Source of the DNA: Balanoglossus misakiensis
Taxonomy: Eukaryota > Hemichordata
DNA length: 64,000 bases
Direction of reading: 5' to 3'
NCBI GenBank assembly: GCA_040954595.2
Contig: CM082588.2
Coordinates: 10,168,001-10,232,000 of the forward strand
Below the pieces are notes generated by a model. That model worked only from the letters and a program-made list of their open reading frames with translations, was not told the DNA's origin and did no database searches. The position numbers were made by a program, and so were the translations under genes. Shown here piece after piece: positions 57,342-64,000 of the stretch (position 1 is the stretch's first letter; every line of letters starts with the position of its first letter).

Positions 57342-58269
57342 TAGCCGGGAGACCAGGGCGTCGATCTAAAATACAACGCTCGGGGACAGTCGAGCAAGTC
57401 CTGCTGAGCTGAAAGATAGTAGTCTTGGCAACGATCGAGGTCGCTTAGTAACAAATGGATAACGAGTGATCTATCAAATGTTGACGGGCGCCAGTGGTTG
57501 GATGATATAATTAAAGGCACGTAAGCTGTAACTGGATAAAAAATTAAAGTTTTAAATAATCTCATATATGCTTTTAATTATGTCTATTAAATGCTATTTC
57601 ATGATAATATATCAAGCTCAACACTTATTTATGACAAAATGGCCAAAAATTAAAGAAAAACGAAAATTCCTGCAATTTTAAAAAAAGCGCAATATTGCAA
57701 TGAAAAATGAAAATCTGATGTCTCAGTGGTGTACATTTACTTCCATGAGCTCAAGTGGATGAGATCATGTTTTGTTTATGAAGTTTCACAACCGGAAATG
57801 CAACATTTTCATTGTTTCTTGCATTTTCCCACGGTGGCGGCCATAATCGCTTGCGGCAAAGCTTTATTATTTATCTGGTTAAAACTTGCATATGCACTCA
57901 TACTTAGGGTTTATAATGCTTGTGTATTGTTCACTACCTCCATCTGCATGGACTAATGGTAGTGCAGTTTGAAACAAAAATTATGAAAATTATCCCAAAA
58001 GTTACACCTTACGTGCCTTTAACAAAGCTTGGTTATGAATATTCATACACTTTCAAAACCACTCCCACATCCCATCGCGGGAATTTCACACATGACTCCA
58101 CCTCTATTTCCTTATTTAGAAGGCGACGATGTCATGTGGTTAACATTGAGTGACCAATTAGCTTACACGCAAGATTTACCACACGTGTCGTTCTACGAAC
58201 AGAATTCTGTTCGTAAATAGAGACTGTCCCCGGGCGTTTCTTTTCCCCGACGCCCTGGTCTCCAGGCTA
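57342..58269. mobile_element. 928-bp non-autonomous element, 9-bp target duplication
   Basis: TGACAATCT occurs at 57333-57341 and 58270-58278. The ends are TAGCCGGGAGACCAGGGCG and, inverted, TAGCCTGGAGACCAGGGCG. Inverted similarity continues for about 48 bp, through CTCGGGGACAGTC on the left. A 9-bp duplication with longish terminal repeats suggests a Mutator-like MITE (inference); hAT and P elements usually duplicate 8 bp. Confidence 0.85.
57515..58018. mobile_element. 504-bp TTAA MITE nested in the 928-bp element
   Basis: TTAA at 57511-57514 and 58019-58022 flank AGGCACGTAAGCTGTAAC and, inverted, AGGCACGTAAGGTGTAAC. It lies inside the 928-bp MITE, so it inserted later or moved with it. Its ends differ from the Kolobok-like family at 25510. 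Confidence 0.85.
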
Positions 58270-58581
58270 TGACAATCTCGCTGATAGGCGCAGCTGGAAT
58301 TTATGTTTCTGTGGTATGATTATTGTATTTTATCAATGCACAATCACGATGGGCGAGTTTCAAGCAAGCAATTGGATTCGCTTCAATCCCTCACTAAAAT
58401 CTAGACTGCACCACTGTATAATAACACAATACAGTCTTCTAGCCTCATGGTATAAACAGGAACTCTTGTCTGCTGGACATCCGTGTACTTTGGTCTACTG
58501 AGTGAACGCGTTACGTATAGAGGTAGCGCAAAGTGAAAACCTATTTAAGGCAGCCACAACAATCAGTGTTGACGTACATAC

Positions 58582-58684
58582 AATCTGACTAAAATCGCAG
58601 TTGGTATGACGACAGCATACTAATAATACTGTACCACATAAGTAAAAGACGTCGTCGTACTATACATCTGATTTTATTCAGATT
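58582..58684. repeat. 103-bp imperfect inverted repeat
   Basis: The ends AATCTGACTAAAATCGCAG and CATCTGATTTTATTCAGATT are inverted copies with mismatches; the middle has TATGACGACAGC against GACGTCGTCGTA. It is a relative of the better-preserved palindrome at 58937. Confidence 0.65.
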
Positions 58685-58936
58685 ACTGCATATTTGCATA
58701 TACTGTGAAACAAGTTATTTTCGCGAGCAATACATTTTCGCGAGATACGTGAGAGCCAAAATGGTATGAAAATAAGAGGTCGCATAATTATTTTTGAAGA
58801 TAACGATGCAGTGAATGAAATAAGAGAACGCGAAAATTAATACTCGCGAAACAGTAGCCTCTCTCGATATCGTGAAAATTTCAACTCGCTAAAATAAAGT
58901 GTTTTACAGTAGTTTATGTATGTAAAGTGTTCCTGA

Positions 58937-59064
58937 TGTTAACACAATCTGTTTGAAATCAGATGTAGGCCTAGGGAATGGCGACGTAGTTTTTTGATGC
59001 TGCGACAGCATAAAAAACACGTCGCCGTTCCCTACATCTGATTTTAATCAGATTAGCGTTAACA
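58937..59064. repeat. 128-bp palindrome
   Basis: TGTTAAC...AATCTG...GAAATCAGATGTAGG on the left and CCCTACATCTGATTT...CAGATT...GTTAACA on the right. It folds around GATGCTGCGACAGCAT. Its internal ends resemble those of 58582-58684, so these are two snap-back elements of one family. Confidence 0.85.
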
Positions 59065-59167
59065 TAACTTTATCAGAATAAGTTAACGCCATAACTTTGA
59101 CAGAATAAGAGTTGCCTCAAACGGCTCTAACCGAATTTCCATTAATAGCAGAACAAACAAGCTGTAA

Positions 59168-61136
59168 TCAATACGCCAACCTTTAAAATATTACTTTAGA
59201 AAGTTTGTATTCATACTTTCTTCAAGTTGTCATAACGCTAACCCGAAATGTGTTTTAGTATTGCCTTTGTATTAATGGGCTAGATTCATGGCGTTATATG
59301 TCATAAATTAAAAAGACAACCCTTATTGTTTTTGATAATATTTATGTCGGAGAATCCACAATGAAAAATATGTATTTTCAATTTCATAACTCAAAATAAT
59401 TTTCAAATCCATGACCTTATTTTCAACTCCAGTGATCGTACATCCTGAACCTTGTTCCAGTAAATGATTGGTCATTACAGGGTTAATGGGCACTCTCCCG
59501 TTCTCTTCCTCCGCAGTTTCATTCATGTTCTTGTTTGACGGAAATGGGTGTGACCAGACGCTTGAATGTTTTCATGTGGGTTGAGTTGTTCATCGGGAAC
59601 GGCCTCCTGGTGTGTCTGTACAGGTACGCAAGGAGAAACTGCCCACAAGAAGCTGCGAGTGAAACTATTTAAGGTAGTATGTGCCTCGCGGTCCGAGATT
59701 CTGACAAATGATAGTCCTCAAAACTTTTTCAAGTCATTGATTTACTAAAGTGTGTGGTGAGTCTCTTTGAAAACAACAACAATATTACTCATCATATTGT
59801 AATTTTTTGAAACTATAAAATGAAGTTGACAATGCACCAAACATATTCTATTTATTTCTTCATGACCATGTTCACCCCAAGGTCATATGGACCTGCAAGT
59901 ATATGCCAGAGCCAGAGTCGACATTACCGAAGCCAGAGTTTAAAGCTTACAGGTCACCCCTTGCCAGCTCATGACTAGCTAAACTGCCATGGATGCCAAG
60001 AGATATATGACTACGGTAACCTGTAGATGGTTTCAGTATGTTTGAAGAAAGTGGTGGCGCACTTTTGGCTACATTTGAAATGGCTATGGTACCAGTGGTT
60101 GAATTTGCAAAGGTGACCTTTGACCTGGCATCTTTAAAGATATTAAAGAACGATTTACCATTCCTTGTTGTCGTAAAATGACATCTGTAATAACTTATAT
60201 TTTATCTGTTCATCTTGAAGTACTATATATTTAAACGCCAATTTTCCATTGCCAATCAAGTTTTTACAAATAAATTGTAATATGCATGTTGATTTTACAA
60301 AAACTCCTTACTTCCAAGTGAATTCTGTTACACATCACGTAACTATTTTCCCCACGAATTCTTCAGTTGCTAACTCGGAAATTTCATATATTGGGCAGAA
60401 ATTGGATACATTACCCAGCCATTAAAATTACAGTTTTCTATTTTAATTGATCGTCCATAACTTCAAGTACTTTGACTTGACATACATTAAAAACATCATG
60501 GTGAATAAATAAAAATTATTTGATTATCTAATTGTGCATGTTTACATGGTTTTATTTTAGTATGCTGGGTACTTAATGTCTAATGGCTCGCTGATTTTAT
60601 ACTGTTCAAGATGACAATCTAATTTTAGTTTTCAGCTGATAATTGAAATCAATGATTCAAAAAAATTGAATTTTGACATGAATAAACTTCTTGTTCATGG
60701 CAGTTGCTGTGTTTTGTTTCATTTGTATTCAATTTTTGCAAGCATACCATTGAGCACAGTTTGATTTGATTAAACACGTTTATCGGAAAATTTTGTCATT
60801 TGAAATATCTGTTTTTGCGCCCTCTACCATTTGACCAAATGATTCTCTTATTTTGGTGGCCTTTGTCTGTGTATATGAGAATACTATAGTACTCTCGCAT
60901 CGATCATAGTAGAAGTTGATAACGTCTCTTGCCACGTGGCCTGGAAGAAAGGCGATCTTTAGAGTAAAAAAAACAAACTATCCAGATAGGAAGCTAGAAA
61001 AGAAGTTGAATCGTTGAAATTTTATTTATTTTATATTGTTAATATCGTTGGTGATGTTGACTGGCCGACAATCTTTGTCACACGAGTCTTTGCAGGCAGA
61101 TTAAAACATTGCCTATTCCAGCAATAATCACAACAG
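59168..61136 (+). repeat. ~2-kb direct repeat, copy 2
   Basis: Collinear with 42371-44345, starting AATACGCCAACCTTTAAAAT and ending AGCAATAATCACAACAG, with scattered substitutions and one- or two-base indels. It lies 16.8 kb downstream of copy 1. Confidence 0.9.
59544..59672 (+). CDS. 42-codon membrane-anchor-like ORF, second copy
   Basis: Same start and stop as the ORF at 42749. Two substitutions put charged or polar residues in the hydrophobic stretch (WVELFIGNGLLVCLY), weakening any membrane role. No indel has occurred in 129 bp. Confidence 0.3.
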   Translation: MGVTRRLNVFMWVELFIGNGLLVCLYRYARRNCPQEAASETI

Positions 61137-62109
61137 GAGTGTGTCACACAGGAGACAGTTGGGATTATAGTCATAATCTACCTTAGTTTGTTGTCAACAA
61201 CCAGATGTGGTCGCATTCCGTGCATCCGTGCATATTTTGGAACAACGACTCTATCGAACAGACGTATTTCAAACACCTTGGAGAAAAACATCGATGACCA
61301 GTGGAATTGACTGTCGCTTGAAATCCGATAGGAATACACCTGTTTACGGTGGACGATACCGACACTCCTCTGCTAACTTAATCTGCTCTGCTAACTATAC
61401 CTGCTTTGATTAAGTTGCGTCTAAAACTTTCCTTACAATACAATGTGGGTCTCGACTGTCGGTCCCAACTATAGCGACGACAGCCTCGGTATGTTTCGCC
61501 GATAGCAATCCGGAGATGAAATTTGCATACAGCAATATCTTTCAAGATAAATAATTTATGTCCTAAAGGTATTACTTTTAGTGGTCTGACGGAGACGTTT
61601 TCTGCTGTAACATGCAAAACCTGCGGCGGACCTGAGGTCATGTTGCGAACACTGTAGTTTTGTTACGCCCGCCATCCTTCGGACGTTTACCTCATCGGGG
61701 CTTCTTTGGGGAATCAGCCACGTCCGAAGGGTGAGAGTGTAAATTCTCTCCCTCTCCTTCTCCACCCAACATATTCATAGAGTCAGAGAGAGGTACCCGG
61801 CATATCGTAAACTTAACGAGAGGCATAACGAGACTTTCAACAAGTTTTCCGAGTAACACAAATAGTTGTGGTTTATTACTGGTCACACGTAAGAATTACA
61901 CGACTCTATCCATGCTCGTTGACTCCCGTCACGGATCTCCGGTGATAATAATGTGATATCAAATTTCACCACCTCTTATTAATACGTTAGTCAAGTATTA
62001 TGTCATAAAAGGAACACGTCATCTTAATATTTCTTAAACATGAACTTAGCGCGTGATATCTCTATCTCGTTCTGACATGTATCAATTACACAATCTTGTT
62101 TACTCTGAG
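61137..62109. other. No gene recognised
   Basis: Moderately mixed sequence with small ORFs lacking motifs. It carries the second exact copy of the 24-bp segment at 61447-61470. The tandem repeat begins at about 62110. Confidence 0.4.
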
Positions 62110-64000
62110 TCAAATACCTATTTTTTTTTGGTGATTTTCACCGATGTTTTTTTTTTCAAAAATCGACGAACCAATGATTTTTTTCAAAATCGACGAAATT
62201 TTGAGATTATGCAAAGTCGAAAATTTTTCATTTTTTGATGATTTTCACCCATGATTTTTTTCAAAAATCTACGAAATTTTGAGATTTTGCAAACTCGAAA
62301 ATTTGTCATTTTTTTATGATTTTCACCCATGATTTTTTTTTAAAAATCGACGAACCCATAATTTTTTTCAAAATCGACGAAATTTTGAGATTTTGCAGTC
62401 TAAAATGTTTCATTTTTTGATGATTTTCACCCATGTTTTTTTTTCAAAAATCGACGAACCCATGTTTTTTTTCAAAAGTCGACGAAATTTTGAGATTTTG
62501 CAGTCTTAAATTTGTCATTTTTTGATGGTTTTCACCCATGTTTTTTTAAAAAATCGACGAACCCGTGATTTTTTTTCAAAATCGACGAAATTTTGAGATT
62601 TTGCAAAATCAAAAATTTGTCATTTTTTGATGATTTTCACCCATGTTTTTTTTTTCAGAAATCGACGAACGCATGTTTTTTTTCAAAAATCGACGAAATT
62701 TTGAGATTTTGCAGTCGAAAATTTGTCATTTTTTGATGGTTTTCACCCATGTTTTTTTAAAAAATCGACGAACCCGTGATTTTTTTCAAAATCGACGAAA
62801 TTTTGAGATTTTGCAAAATCAAAAATTTGTCATTTTTTTGATGATTTTCACCCATGATTTTTTCAAAAATCGACGAACCCATATTTTTTTTCAAAATCGA
62901 CGAAATTTTGAGATTTTGCAAAGTCGAAAATTTGTCATTTTTTGATGATTTTCACCCATGTTTTTTTTTTCAAAAATCGACGATATTTTGAGATTTCGCA
63001 AAGTTGAAAATTTGACATTTGTTGATGATTTTCATGAGCTATAGCCTATGATTTTTTTTTTCAAAAATCGACGAAATTTTGAGATTTTGCAGTCGAAAAT
63101 TTGTCATTTTGTTGATTTTCACCCATGTTTTTTTTAAACAATCGACGAACCCATGATTTTTTTTCAAAATCGACGAACTTTTGAGATTTTGCAAAATCGA
63201 AAATTTGTCATTTTTTGATGATTTTCACCCATGATTTTTTTTCAAAAATCGACGAACCCATAATTTTTTTCAAAATCGACGAAATTTTGAGATTTTGCAA
63301 AGTCGAAAATTTTTCATTTTTTGATGATTTTCACCCATGTTTTTTTAAAAAATCAACGAACCCATGATTTTTTTTCAAAATCGACGAAATTTTGAAATTT
63401 TGCAAAATCAAAAATTTGTCGTTTTTTTGAGGATTTTCACCCATGATTTTTTTTTCAAAAATCGACGAAATTTTGAGATTTTGCAGTCGAAAATTTGTAA
63501 ATTTTTGATGATTTTCACCCATGTTTTTTTAAAAAATCAACGAACCCATGCTTTTTTTCAAAAGTCGACGAAATTTTAAGATTTTGCAGTCTTAAATTTG
63601 TCATTTTTTGATGGTTTTCACTCATGTTTTTTTAAAAAATCGACGAACCCGTGATTTTTTTTCAAAATCGACGAAATTTTGAGATTTTGCAAAATCAAAA
63701 ATTTGTCATTTTTTGATGATTTTCACCCATGATTTTTTTTCGAAAATCGACGAAATTTTGAGATTTTGCAGTCGAAAATTTGTCATTTTTTGAAGATTTT
63801 CACCCATGATTTTTTTCAAAAATCGACGAACCCATAATTTTTTTCAAAATCGACGAAATTTTGACATTTTGCAAAGTCGAAAATTTGTCATTTTTTGATG
63901 ATTTTCACCCATGTTTTTTTTCAAAAATCGACGAACCCATGGTTTTTTTTCAAAAATCGACGATATTTTGAGATTTCGCAAAGTTGAAAATTTGACATTT
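62110..64000. repeat. ~105-bp (and ~80-bp) tandem repeat running off the window
   Basis: GATTTTCACCCATG recurs at about 62239, 62319, 62422, 62527, 62632, 62738, 62843 and 62947 and onward, giving a 103-106-bp unit with occasional ~80-bp units. Each unit contains one or two copies of TTTTTCAAAA(A)TCGACGAA, then ATTTTGAGATTTTGCA and GTCGAAAATTTGTCATTTTT. The short units lack one of the TCGACGAA subrepeats. The ORFs across it arise because 105 is a multiple of three. Confidence 0.93.

Noticed and set aside
57152-57412. 86-codon ORF near the left edge of the 928-bp MITE
   Set aside because: It straddles the insertion boundary and has no motif.
42371-61136. One giant LTR element with 2-kb LTRs
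   Set aside because: The repeats do not begin TG or end CA, and no primer-binding site or polypurine tract adjoins them. The Gmr1-like element has its own primer-binding site at 45851.
62643-62945. 100-codon plus-strand ORF
   Set aside because: It is produced by the 105-bp tandem repeat, whose unit is a multiple of three; it has no start context or constraint.

Overview
The window looks like nuclear DNA of an AT-rich marine invertebrate. It has GT-AG introns, metazoan-type Ty3/gypsy elements, a Kolobok-like transposon, a tRNA-derived SINE, TTAA-target MITEs and a large AT-rich satellite. Nothing here separates a mollusc, hemichordate, amphioxus or similar lineage, so I do not name one. I see no ordinary single-copy host gene. 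Almost everything recognisable is a mobile element, the remains of one, or tandem repeat.

Layout. 1-1250: a GTC-rich tract and about eight copies of a 146-bp tandem repeat. 1460-4030: old degenerate repeats about 0.9-1 kb long. 4137-4740: pyrimidine tract and a ~55-bp minisatellite. 4790-5570: diverged copy of a block seen again near 24.5-25.2 and 38.6-39.3 kb. 6702-21267: about 14.6 kb of ~190-bp satellite with higher-order duplications. 21268-25505: SINE tails, a fold-back element, a SINE, a 331-bp TTAA MITE and a repeated block. 25510-37.2 kb: the 5' end and eleven exons of a Kolobok-like autonomous transposon. Its introns hold a palindrome, a 795-bp TTAA MITE and a complete 5-kb Ty3/gypsy element with identical 154-bp LTRs. 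37202-42366: satellite, repeated block, SINE and MITE again. 42371-44345 and 59168-61136: two direct copies of a ~2-kb block, each with a 42-codon membrane-anchor-like ORF. Between them lies a Gmr1-like Ty3/gypsy element (gag-protease-INTEGRASE-RT order) split by a 5.4-kb two-gene DNA transposon. 55595-55802: ~105-bp minisatellite. 57342-58269: a 928-bp MITE with a 9-bp target duplication and another TTAA MITE nested inside. 62110-64000: ~105/80-bp tandem repeat running off the window.

How the parts relate. The Kolobok-like transposase gene begins just inside a terminal sequence (AGGGACAAAGTCTCTC) that also ends the MITEs at 23419-23749 and 41500-41841. One autonomous copy and its probable non-autonomous dependents therefore sit within 16 kb, and paralogous empty sites show the TTAA target. 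Both LTR elements and the nested DNA transposon carry frameshifts or nonsense changes, so these copies look defective as sequenced. The least familiar object is the 5.4-kb DNA transposon at 47986-53407: an intact 216-codon gene of unknown function faces, tail to tail, a spliced DDE-type transposase gene that I cannot place in a named superfamily.
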